Origin: Tepidiphilus sp.
GTDB taxonomy: Bacteria; Pseudomonadota; Gammaproteobacteria; Burkholderiales; Rhodocyclaceae
Assembly (NCBI GenBank): GCA_028684345.1
Contig: JAQUGB010000097.1
Coordinates: 1 to 6,599, forward strand
Reading direction: 5' to 3'
Length of the DNA: 6,599 nt
The notes beneath the pieces were generated by a model, which did no database searches, had not been told where the DNA came from, and was given only the letters and a program-made list of their open reading frames with translations. Positions 1 through 6,075 of this stretch are shown piece after piece. A program made the translations under genes and the position numbers. Positions within the stretch are counted from its first letter, which is position 1, and each line of letters opens with the position of its first letter.

Positions 1-89
1 TCGAACGACAAGGCGTTGAGCGACTCCGGACGGTTGAGCTCCAACCGTCCGATTCCGTCGACCACCTCCCACAGCGCCGTCTGTGCCAT
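1..89 (-). CDS. Enoyl-CoA hydratase/isomerase family protein, N-terminal fragment (cut by window edge)
   Basis: Only the first 29 codons are present, starting at the ATG whose complement is at 87-89. The visible peptide begins MAQTALWEVVDGIGRLELN and continues with RPESLNALSF. The LNRPE.LNALS pattern is the typical first beta-strand and loop of the crotonase (enoyl-CoA hydratase/isomerase) superfamily. A strong Shine-Dalgarno sequence, GGGAGGAAGC, lies directly before the ATG and supports this start. The gene begins 12 nt after the thiolase stop codon, so it is almost certainly cotranscribed and probably works in the same acyl-CoA degradation pathway. The catalytic glutamates lie outside the window, so hydratase, isomerase or another crotonase activity cannot be told apart here. 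Family assignment is fairly sure; exact reaction is inference. Confidence 0.8.
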   Translation of the reverse strand, partial: MAQTALWEVVDGIGRLELNRPESLNALSF

Positions 90-101
90 GCTTCCTCCCG
101 C

Positions 102-1301
102 TTATACCCGCTCGAAAATCCCCGCGGCGCCCATGCCCGTGCCGATGCACATCGTCACCATGCCATAGCGCACCTTCGGGTCGCGCTGCATCGCCGCCAT
201 CAGGGTCGCCGTACGGATCGCTCCGGTCGCCCCCAAGGGATGACCCAGTGCGATCGCCCCACCCAGCGGATTCACCTTGGCCGGATCCAGTTCCAGCGTG
301 CGCATCACCGCCAACGACTGCGCCGCGAACGCCTCGTTGAGCTCGATCCAGTCGAGATCGTCCTGTTTCAGGCCGGCACGCTGCAAGGCTCGGGGAATGG
401 CTTCCACCGGACCGATTCCCATCACTTCCGGCGGCACGCCGACCACGGCGTACGATACCACACGCGCAATGGGCCGAACTCCATAGCGTTCGAGCGCCGC
501 CTCGGACATCAGCAGCACCGCCCCCGCGCCGTCGGACATCTGCGAGCTGTTACCGGCGGTCACGCTGCCGCGCGCGGCGAATACCGGTTTGAGCGAGGCG
601 AGCCGCTCCGGTGACGTATCGCGCCGCGGACCCTCGTCGATCTCGACCCTCGATTCCCGCACCGCCACCGTCCCCTCGGCGCCGGGCTGATGGATGCGTA
701 CCGGCAAGGGAGCGATCTCATCGCGAAAGAACCCTGAGTCGATTGCCGCCACTGCCTTGCGGTGCGATTCCAGGGCGAAGGCGTCCTGATCCTCGCGCGA
801 CACGCCGTACTTGCGTGCCACCACCTCGGCGGTCAGCCCCATCCCATAAGCGATGGCTCGGTTCTCGTCCGATTCCACCACCTTCGGGTTGATGCTCACC
901 TTGTTGCCCATGATCTGCGGCATCACGCTCATCGACTCGGTGCCGGCCGCGATCATCACGTCGGCCTCGCCCAGCCGGATGCGAGCCGCTGCGTCGGCCA
1001 CTGCCTGCAGGCCGGAAGCGCAGAACCGATTGATCGTCACGCCCGGCACTTGCACCGGAAAACCGGCCAGCAACAGACCGATGCGGGCCACGTTCATCCC
1101 CTGCTCGGCCTCGGGCATGGCGCAGCCCGTGATCACGTCGCCGATTTCCGCCAGATCGAGCGACGGCACCCTCGCCGTCACCGCCCGCAGCACGTGCGCC
1201 AGCATGTCGTCCGGTCGCACGTGGCGCAGCATCCCGCCCTTGCGACCCACCGGCGTGCGTACCGCCGCCACCACATAGGCATCCTGCCCTCGTCTGCTCA
1301 T
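102..1301 (-). CDS. fadA: Acetyl-CoA C-acyltransferase (3-ketoacyl-CoA thiolase)
   Basis: This 399-residue protein has the normal length of a biosynthetic/degradative thiolase. It would cleave 3-ketoacyl-CoA with free CoA to give acetyl-CoA and a shortened acyl-CoA in the cytoplasm, the last step of beta-oxidation. All catalytic elements are visible: the nucleophilic Cys94 in NRFCASGLQAV, the NEAF motif at 322-325, His354 in GHPLGATGA, and the acid/base Cys385 in CIGTGMGA near the C-terminus. The start is set by a strong Shine-Dalgarno GGGGAGGAG shortly before the ATG at 1301. The upstream dehydrogenase/hydratase gene stops 15 nt earlier, and its TGA runs directly into this Shine-Dalgarno, which suggests translational coupling. 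Pairing with a FadN-type fusion resembles the fadN-fadA arrangement of other bacteria. An acetoacetyl-CoA thiolase role is possible, but the neighbours favour 3-ketoacyl-CoA thiolase. Confidence 0.95.
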   Translation of the reverse strand: MSRRGQDAYVVAAVRTPVGRKGGMLRHVRPDDMLAHVLRAVTARVPSLDLAEIGDVITGCAMPEAEQGMNVARIGLLLAGFPVQVPGVTINRFCASGLQAVADAAARIRLGEADVMIAAGTESMSVMPQIMGNKVSINPKVVESDENRAIAYGMGLTAEVVARKYGVSREDQDAFALESHRKAVAAIDSGFFRDEIAPLPVRIHQPGAEGTVAVRESRVEIDEGPRRDTSPERLASLKPVFAARGSVTAGNSSQMSDGAGAVLLMSEAALERYGVRPIARVVSYAVVGVPPEVMGIGPVEAIPRALQRAGLKQDDLDWIELNEAFAAQSLAVMRTLELDPAKVNPLGGAIALGHPLGATGAIRTATLMAAMQRDPKVRYGMVTMCIGTGMGAAGIFERV

Positions 1302-1316
1302 TCCTTGCTCCTCCCC

Positions 1317-3698
1317 TCAGTTGCGCAGCGGTTTGCCCGTTGCAAGCGTATGTGCGATGCGCTCCAAAGTCTGGGGCGTGCGCAGCAATGCCATGAATTC
1401 GCGCCGCTCCACCGCCAGCAACCATTCCACCGGCACCCGGGCTCCGCTCTCCACTTCTCCTCCGCACAAAGCGGTAGCCACTCCCTTGCCGACGCGGTAA
1501 TCATGCTCGGAGATGAATCCCCCTTCGCGCATATTGACCAGCATCATCTCGCAGGTGGCAATGCCGTTTCGCCCCGCCACCACGACCTCACGCTCGGGCA
1601 GCGGCGGACGGTAGCCCGCCTCGGCCAGAGAGCGGGCACGTCGGATCGCCGCGTAGAGCAACTCCTTCGGATGCATCAGCACGTCGTCACCGGCTCGCCC
1701 ATAGCCGATCGCCTGCGCTTCGAGCGCACTGCGCGAGACCTTGGCCTTGGCCACCTGCTCGAACATCGGCTGGATGAACGCGAAAACATCGCCTCCAGCG
1801 GCACGCCGGGCCATGCGATGCGCCTGTATCGCCAGTTCCTTGCATCCGCCCCCTGCCGGAATGAGCCCCACGCCCACCTCCACCAGGCCGACGTAGGATT
1901 CCAGCGCGAATACCCGATGCGCCGCGTGCAGGGCGAACTCGCAGCCCCCACCCAAGGCCATGCCCTCGATCGCCGCCACCACGGGAATCTCGGCATGCTT
2001 GAGCCGCATGGACGCCTGCTGGAATCGTTCGACCATCGTCTCCAGCTCGTCGAACCGGCCGGCCTGCGCTGCTTCGAGCACCTGCTTGAGGTCGGCGCCC
2101 AGCGCGAACGGGGCCTCGTGCCACAGCACCAGCGCATCGAGCTCGCGCTCGGCCCGCGCCACCGCCTCCAGGATTCCCTCGATCACCGCCGCGCCCAGCG
2201 TGTGATGGCGGGTGCGCACCGAGACGATCCCCACGCGATTATCCTGATCGGGGCGACGCCACAGGCGTACCCCCTCGTTCTCCCACAAGGTCTCGCCCGG
2301 ATCCTCGAACCCTTCTCCCAACACGCGATCGGGATAGAGTTGCCGCCGATATACCGCGAGCGAAGAGCGCCCCGCCCATGCGCCGCGCGCCGCGCTCCAC
2401 GACCCCTTGGCCGAGTGCACGCCGTCGAGCTCGAACACCCAGGCAGGCAACGGCACGTCGGCGAGCGTGAGACCGGCGGCGCGATCTTCTTCGATCGCCC
2501 CGGCGATGTCGCGCCAACCCGCCGCCTGCCACGTCTCGAAAGGCCCCAGGGTCCAGCCGAACCCCCAGCGCATCGCCAGATCGACGTCGCGCGCGCTGTC
2601 GGCGATCGTTGCCAGATGGAAAGCGCAGTAGTGGAACACGTCGCGAAACAGCGCCCACAGAAACTGCGCCTGCGGATGCCCGCTCGCGCGCAGCCGGGCA
2701 AAGCGCTCGCGCACATCGCGCAGGGCGAGGATCTCCTCCACATCCGGCGCCACTTCTCCCCGGGCCGGACGGTAAGCCCCGGCGGACGGATCGAGCACCA
2801 GGATGCCGCCCTTCTCCTTGCGGTAGACGCCAGCGCCGCTCTTCTGCCCCAAGGCCCCTTGCCGGATCAAGGACTCCAGCCACAGGGGCACGCGAAAGAT
2901 CTCATGCCAGGGGTCCTCGGGAAGGGTCGTCTGCATCGTCCCGATGACGTGCGCCAGCGTATCCAGCCCCACCACGTCGGCCGTTCGGTACGTCGCGCTC
3001 TTGGGGCGGCCGATGCGCGGCCCCGTGAGCGCATCGACCTCATCGAACCCCAGACCCAACCGCTGCGTGTGATGCATCACCGCGAGGATGGAGAACACGC
3101 CGACACGGTTGGCGATGAAGTTGGGCGTATCCTTGGCCCGGATCACCGATTTCCCCAAGCGCGTCGTCAACCAACCCTCCAGCGCATCGAGCCGAGCTGC
3201 GTCGCTCCCCGCATGCGGCACCAGTTCCACGAGCGGCAAGTAGCGCGGCGGATTGAAGAAATGGATGCCGCAGAAATTGCGGCGCACCGCCTCGGGCAGC
3301 GCCTGCGCCAGCGCCGTGATCGACAGGCCCGAAGTGTTCGAAGCCAGCGTGGCCCCCTCCGCGAGAAAAGGAGCCACGCGCTCATAAAGGGACTGTTTCC
3401 AGTCCAAGCGTTCGGCGATGGCCTCGATCACCAGGTCGCACTCACGCAGCGCCTCCAAATCGTCGTCGTAATTGGCCGGTTGAATCCAAGCGAGCCGCTG
3501 CGGCTCGGCCAGCGGCGCCGGATCGAGGCGCTTCAACCCCTCCAGCGCCTTGCGCACCGTTGCATTGCGATCCCCCTCGCCCGATGGCAGGTCGAACAGC
3601 ATCACCGGCAGGTCGGCATTGGCGCAATGCGCGGCGATCTGCGCCCCCATCACCCCGGCACCGAGCACGGCCACCTTGCGGATCCTCATACGTTCCAC
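1317..3698 (-). CDS. fadN: 3-Hydroxyacyl-CoA dehydrogenase / enoyl-CoA hydratase fusion (FadN-type domain order)
   Basis: This bifunctional beta-oxidation enzyme hydrates trans-2-enoyl-CoA and oxidises the 3-hydroxyacyl-CoA with NAD+. The dehydrogenase half comes first: a Rossmann motif GAGVMG at residues 13-18, SNTS near 120-123, the catalytic His146 in HFFNPP with Glu158 in VELVP, then NFIANR at 193-198 and GQKSGAGVY at 284-292. A second dehydrogenase C-terminal-like segment lies near 373-391. The hydratase half covers about 488-670, with oxyanion-hole GADL at 534-537, GGGCE (Glu587) and VEVGVGLIP (Glu607), which match the two crotonase catalytic glutamates. This order is the reverse of classical E. 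coli FadB and matches Bacillus FadN. I chose the GTG at 3698 (793 aa) because AAGGAG lies exactly 6 nt before it. An upstream ATG at 3728 lacks a good site, and an ATG three codons downstream (3689) is 15 nt from the site. The C-terminal 120 residues were not assigned. Confidence 0.93.
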   Translation of the reverse strand: MERMRIRKVAVLGAGVMGAQIAAHCANADLPVMLFDLPSGEGDRNATVRKALEGLKRLDPAPLAEPQRLAWIQPANYDDDLEALRECDLVIEAIAERLDWKQSLYERVAPFLAEGATLASNTSGLSITALAQALPEAVRRNFCGIHFFNPPRYLPLVELVPHAGSDAARLDALEGWLTTRLGKSVIRAKDTPNFIANRVGVFSILAVMHHTQRLGLGFDEVDALTGPRIGRPKSATYRTADVVGLDTLAHVIGTMQTTLPEDPWHEIFRVPLWLESLIRQGALGQKSGAGVYRKEKGGILVLDPSAGAYRPARGEVAPDVEEILALRDVRERFARLRASGHPQAQFLWALFRDVFHYCAFHLATIADSARDVDLAMRWGFGWTLGPFETWQAAGWRDIAGAIEEDRAAGLTLADVPLPAWVFELDGVHSAKGSWSAARGAWAGRSSLAVYRRQLYPDRVLGEGFEDPGETLWENEGVRLWRRPDQDNRVGIVSVRTRHHTLGAAVIEGILEAVARAERELDALVLWHEAPFALGADLKQVLEAAQAGRFDELETMVERFQQASMRLKHAEIPVVAAIEGMALGGGCEFALHAAHRVFALESYVGLVEVGVGLIPAGGGCKELAIQAHRMARRAAGGDVFAFIQPMFEQVAKAKVSRSALEAQAIGYGRAGDDVLMHPKELLYAAIRRARSLAEAGYRPPLPEREVVVAGRNGIATCEMMLVNMREGGFISEHDYRVGKGVATALCGGEVESGARVPVEWLLAVERREFMALLRTPQTLERIAHTLATGKPLRN

Positions 3699-3731
3699 AC
3701 GATTCTCCTTGCTTCGAACGAATACCATGAT

Positions 3732-3751
3732 GGCGCCGAAAAAACGGCACC
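3732..3751 (-). other. Hairpin in the fadL-fadN spacer
   Basis: In the minus-strand transcript GGTGCCG, a T6 loop and CGGCGCC form a 7-bp stem with one G-U pair. It starts about 120 nt after the fadL stop codon and ends 33 nt before the dehydrogenase/hydratase GTG. No U-tract follows the stem, because the T-run is the loop itself, so it is not a standard intrinsic terminator. It could be an mRNA processing or stability element that separates expression of the porin from the downstream enzymes. The pairing is seen directly; the role is inference. Confidence 0.35.
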
Positions 3752-3830
3752 TCGAAAAACCCTCGCGCGTCGCCGTCGTACCAACCCCAAGAGCCTGCGC
3801 GTCGGACCGAATGGACGAGCGGTCGCACAG

Positions 3831-3849
3831 CGAGGTCCAATCGAGGTCC
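3831..3849. repeat. Short tandem direct repeat (8 bp, 11-bp period)
   Basis: CGAGGTCC occurs twice with an AAT spacer, so the two copies start 11 bp apart, roughly one helical turn. It lies 25-43 bp downstream of the fadL stop codon, in the spacer before the beta-oxidation enzymes. A same-face direct repeat could be a regulator site, but an 8-bp repeat in GC-rich DNA may be chance, and I could not find clear -35/-10 boxes with it. Confidence 0.3.
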
Positions 3850-3873
3850 GCTCACGGCGCCCGATCGACATAC

Positions 3874-5199
3874 TCAGAAAGCGCGAGAATACTGCACTCC
3901 GGCTAGCCACACGTCGCCTTCGTATTTGCCTCTCACCCAGCCCTTTCCTTCGTCGATCGCGTTCCTGTCGATGCGCGTATCGTTGATGAATAGATACGCC
4001 AGCCCCAAATCCACCCGGTTGTCACGATCCGGCGACCAGCGCGCACCGAACGACACCCAGATCCGGTCATTGTCCGGAAGCGCCGTGAGGCGGCGTTCGG
4101 CATCACGCACGGGCGACTCATCATAGGCCACGCCGAACTTCAGCAACCAACGCTCATCATAGCGATAGCGAGCCCCCAGAGCCACGCGCCACGTATCCTG
4201 AAAGCGAGTGGCCAAGGCATCGGCCACCGTGCCTGCCTGCGCCCCGCTCGAACGATAGATCGGGAGTACGTTCAGACTGCTCCATCCGGTCCACGACACG
4301 TCGGCGAGCAACTCCCAACGCTCCCCAACCCCCTGAGCCACGCTGGCGATGAAGGTATCCGGCAAGTCTACCGATACCTTGGCATCGACTCCGGCCAGGC
4401 CGAGCCGCGGATCGTCCAGTACTGCCGCAGCCGGCCCGTGAGCCTTGAGATCGCCGTCGAGCTTTTGCTTGACTTTCGAGCGATAGGAAAATCCGATCTT
4501 GGTCGTCTCGGTGGGCGTGAGGAGCAACCCCGCGTTCCAACCCCAGGAGACGTCGTCCGCTTCGAGGCGCAGTTTCGTCCGCTGCATTGCTTCATCACTC
4601 ACCCTCAAACTGTTGAGCGGAGGGGGCGCGGCCACGGCGGCATAGCGGTCGTAGGTTGCCTCGAAACGCTGCACGCTCACCCCGAGCCCCAATGACATCA
4701 TCTCGTTCACTTTGAATGCAATCGAGGGATTGATGTTGATCGTCTTGATGTCGAACTTGGTCGAATGGAAGCGCCCGATCCAGTCGTCTCTGTATTCGGT
4801 CATGAGACCGAAGGGCACCCCCACGCCAATCCCCACCCACAAACGATCGTTGATCTTGTGCGAATAATACCCGTTGGGCACCGCTGCCCAATCACCGGCA
4901 TCACCGCCATTGCTACCCGTCATCGGAACGCCTGGCAAACTCATACTACCGTCGTTCTTGAACTTGAAACTGGGTTTGACCAATGACAGCCCCAGTGAAA
5001 CCTCACGCGCCCCGAGCCGAGTCATGCCGGCCGGGTTGTAGAAGATCGTGCCCGCATCTTCGGCCAGCGCTGCCGAGCCGGCATAGGCGTTGCCGATGCC
5101 GCTCGCGCTCTGCTCGATGAGCTGAAAACCGCTGGCCAGCGCCGTGGAACTGGCGGCGAACAGCGACGGAACCACCACGGCCAAAAGTTTCTTCTTCAT
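3874..5199 (-). CDS. fadL: Outer-membrane long-chain fatty acid transport protein (FadL/OmpP1/TodX family)
   Basis: This 441-residue protein has the size of FadL-family beta-barrels, which move long-chain fatty acids or other hydrophobic compounds across the outer membrane. A signal peptide is clear: MKKK, a hydrophobic stretch to about residue 21, and probable cleavage after ALA at residue 22. The mature protein begins with SGFQLIEQSASGIGNAYAG, and NPAGM at 55-59 is the family's conserved plug-region motif. It ends in YSRAF, with the C-terminal Phe expected for barrel assembly. The start is the ATG at 5199, since GAGGAGGAGA lies a few bases before it; an ATG eight codons upstream would put MTKRRRRA ahead of the signal and overlap that site. 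A small hairpin (CGGGC-GTCT-GCCCG, 5231-5244) lies in the likely leader. Genes for beta-oxidation enzymes on both sides support fatty acid uptake, though TodX-like aromatic hydrocarbon uptake cannot be excluded. Confidence 0.93.
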   Translation of the reverse strand: MKKKLLAVVVPSLFAASSTALASGFQLIEQSASGIGNAYAGSAALAEDAGTIFYNPAGMTRLGAREVSLGLSLVKPSFKFKNDGSMSLPGVPMTGSNGGDAGDWAAVPNGYYSHKINDRLWVGIGVGVPFGLMTEYRDDWIGRFHSTKFDIKTININPSIAFKVNEMMSLGLGVSVQRFEATYDRYAAVAAPPPLNSLRVSDEAMQRTKLRLEADDVSWGWNAGLLLTPTETTKIGFSYRSKVKQKLDGDLKAHGPAAAVLDDPRLGLAGVDAKVSVDLPDTFIASVAQGVGERWELLADVSWTGWSSLNVLPIYRSSGAQAGTVADALATRFQDTWRVALGARYRYDERWLLKFGVAYDESPVRDAERRLTALPDNDRIWVSFGARWSPDRDNRVDLGLAYLFINDTRIDRNAIDEGKGWVRGKYEGDVWLAGVQYSRAF

Positions 5200-5301
5200 T
5201 GCTCGTCTCCTCCTCTTCGTCACGAACCGACGGGCAGACGCCCGCTCATTCTTTTTTTACCTGCCACGTTCCGACGAAGCCCCCTCGGCAAGCCGGACCG
5301 T

Positions 5302-5688
5302 TCAGCTCCCCTCTATGGGGCGTTTGTTACCCTGCGCATCGAGCGCCACGTAGGTGAGCCGGGCTTCGGTGACCTTCACCACGACCGGACGCTCGGGATG
5401 GCGCTCGGCGAAGACTTCGACGTCCACCGTGATCGAGGTACGCCCCACCGAGACGATCTCCGCATACAGACTCACCACGTCACCCACGGCAATGGGCTGT
5501 TTGAACACGAAGCTGTTGACCGCCACCGTGGCCACGCGCCCGCGGCTGCGACGGCGCGCCGGCAAGGACCCCGCGATGTCGACCATCGCCATCACCCAGC
5601 CACCGAACACGTCGCCCGCCGGGTTGAGATCCGAAGGCATGGGCATCACCCGCAATTCCGGTTGACGATCTGGCAGCACATCCGACAT
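5302..5688 (-). CDS. yciA: Acyl-CoA thioesterase, YciA-like hotdog-fold
   Basis: This 128-residue cytoplasmic protein would hydrolyse acyl-CoA to free acid and CoA. The sequence follows YciA closely: AMP-like MPMPSDLNPAGDVFGGWVM at 15-33, then MVD with Asp37 aligning to the catalytic Asp described for YciA of Haemophilus, GRVATVAVNSFVF at 50-62 and the hotdog strand PIAVGDVVSLYAEI. The chosen ATG at 5688 has AGGAG 6 nt before it. A longer reading frame extends upstream to 5823, but it runs through a strong terminator hairpin and lacks family similarity, so it was not used. The gene is 102 nt before fadL on the same strand. In this context it may drain excess acyl-CoA and free CoA during fatty acid degradation. 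Substrate range cannot be read from sequence. Confidence 0.9.
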   Translation of the reverse strand: MSDVLPDRQPELRVMPMPSDLNPAGDVFGGWVMAMVDIAGSLPARRRSRGRVATVAVNSFVFKQPIAVGDVVSLYAEIVSVGRTSITVDVEVFAERHPERPVVVKVTEARLTYVALDAQGNKRPIEGS

Positions 5689-5751
5689 GGTTTTCTCCTG
5701 AGGACACGAATCGAGCTTCGATGATAGCCGACCCACACTTCCCTTCTTGGC

Positions 5752-5781
5752 AAAAAAAGGCGCTCGCCCGAAGGCGAGCGC
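5752..5781 (-). terminator. Strong intrinsic terminator with UUCG tetraloop
   Basis: Read on the minus strand, GCGCTCGCC-TTCG-GGCGAGCGC makes a perfect 9-bp GC-rich stem closed by a C(UUCG)G loop, followed by C and seven Ts. This is a textbook Rho-independent terminator for leftward transcription. It lies 63 nt upstream of the yciA start, so it ends either the tRNA-Leu transcript or a short transcript from the possible promoter at 5852-5879. The opposite strand has no T-tract after the stem, so it should act one way only. Confidence 0.92.
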
Positions 5782-5845
5782 GACCACCAAGGGAGGGAGG
5801 GAACTCTGGAGACTGCATCGCATGCACCAATTGTTTCGTACGTTT
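5752..5845 (-). ncRNA. Candidate small RNA or terminated leader (~94 nt)
   Basis: A possible promoter (-10 at 5852-5857) predicts a start near 5845, and the intrinsic terminator ends at 5752, giving an RNA of about 94 nt. A small hairpin TGCAT-GCG-ATGCA (5826-5814) is followed by a C-rich tract UUCCCUCCCUCCC (5803-5791) and then the terminator stem. The tract has no G-rich partner inside the predicted RNA, so it is probably single-stranded, and it is complementary to GGGAGG-type Shine-Dalgarno sequences. Alternatively it is an attenuated 5' leader of yciA: CTTGG (5746-5750) and TTCCCT (5739-5744) beyond the terminator can pair with CCAAG (5787-5791) and AGGGAA (5798-5803). I do not recognise a named RNA family. 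The terminator is certain; the promoter and independent RNA are inference. Confidence 0.4.
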
Positions 5846-5851
5846 GTTTGA

Positions 5852-5879
5852 ATAATAGCACAAAAAATTTTTGGTGCAA
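5852..5879 (-). promoter_or_regulatory. Possible sigma70-type promoter, leftward
   Basis: On the minus strand TTGCAC (-35, 5879-5874) and TATTAT (-10, 5857-5852; 5 of 6 consensus bases) are separated by 16 bp, with an A5T6 run in the spacer. It would start transcription near 5845, leading to the terminator 70 nt ahead and then yciA. The -35 matches consensus at only three positions. The clearly AT-rich setting in an otherwise GC-rich window supports promoter function. Confidence 0.45.
5858..5877. promoter_or_regulatory. 20-bp near-perfect palindrome between -35 and -10 (possible operator)
   Basis: GCACAAAAAATTTTTGGTGC is self-complementary at nine of ten base pairs (only the fifth pair fails). 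It fills the spacer of the predicted leftward promoter and overlaps part of its -35 box, the usual place for a repressor site. The arm TTGGTGCA (5871-5878) has an exact inverted copy, TGCACCAA, at 5823-5830, about 20 bp inside the predicted transcript. The symmetry is directly visible; a DNA-binding role is inference, and I do not match it to a known regulator. Confidence 0.4.
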
Positions 5880-6006
5880 CGGGTCACGGAGAAAAATGCC
5901 GAGGAAGGGGAGGGAGAAACCAGGGAAGGGTCGTGTACCGCGAAAACCACTCCGAGTAGAATCCGGGCAAAGGGTCTTCGGTCGAGGTATCGATGCGACA
6001 AGCCGC

Positions 6007-6035
6007 CCTGCAGCCGTCCATTTCGGGCTGTCAGG
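6007..6035 (-). other. Hairpin in the tRNA-Leu 3' trailer
   Basis: In the minus-strand transcript CCTG, a bulged A and CAGCC pair with GGCTG and CAGG around a 10-nt loop, giving nine base pairs. It starts 40 nt after the tRNA 3' end. No U-tract follows, so it is not an intrinsic terminator; it could mark where the trailer is trimmed or protected. It could also be chance structure in GC-rich DNA. Confidence 0.3.
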
Positions 6036-6066
6036 CATCGGTCCATCCAAGGGAAAGAGTGGCTGA

Positions 6067-6075
6067 TGATAGAAT
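6067..6075 (+). promoter_or_regulatory. Possible extended -10 promoter for queA
   Basis: TGATAGAAT fits the extended -10 pattern TGn-TATAAT with one mismatch, but no good -35 lies 17 bp upstream. It is the best plus-strand promoter candidate that I see near queA. A start near 6082 would give a leader of about 93 nt running antisense through almost all of the tRNA-Leu gene. Weak evidence. Confidence 0.25.

Larger units (their letters stand above)
5689..6074. other. 386-bp gene-free region between yciA and tRNA-Leu
   Basis: No convincing protein gene was found here. From the tRNA side it holds a bulged hairpin (6007-6035), a purine-rich plus-strand tract with four G-runs (5907-5930), an AT-rich possible minus-strand promoter (5852-5879) and an intrinsic terminator (5752-5781). 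The stretch is visibly less GC-rich than the flanking genes around 5830-5900. All reading frames crossing it either run into tRNA sequence or use codons such as AGG, GTA and CGA, unlike the neighbouring genes. Confidence 0.7.

Noticed and set aside
3699..3873. Promoter or known fatty-acid regulator site directly before the dehydrogenase/hydratase gene
   Set aside because: No -35/-10 pair with reasonable spacing and no FadR- or PsrA-like operator was recognised by eye.
762..3986. Plus-strand open frame of 1074 codons opposite the thiolase and dehydrogenase/hydratase genes
   Set aside because: It is antisense to two well-identified enzymes with intact catalytic motifs, and it continues past both genes without any recognisable domain. 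The product is rich in His, Arg, Gln and Pro, as expected for the complement of GC-rich codons. Long antisense frames are common in such DNA.
5231..5258. Hairpin CGGGC-AGAC-GCCCG followed by T7 on the plus strand, as a terminator
   Set aside because: The stem is only 5 bp, the T-tract begins seven bases after it, and no plus-strand gene precedes it. On the minus strand there is no T-tract after the stem.
5302..5823. Longer 173-codon form of the thioesterase
   Set aside because: The extra 45 codons pass through the intrinsic terminator, and the internal ATG at 5688 has an ideal Shine-Dalgarno and matches the family's start.
5896..6066. Plus-strand 56-codon basic ORF starting MPRKGREKPG with a GGAG before its ATG
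   Set aside because: It uses AGG, CGA, GTA and GGG codons unlike the neighbouring genes, has no recognisable similarity, and its low complexity follows from the purine-rich tract. It is the best of the small frames here but not good enough to annotate.
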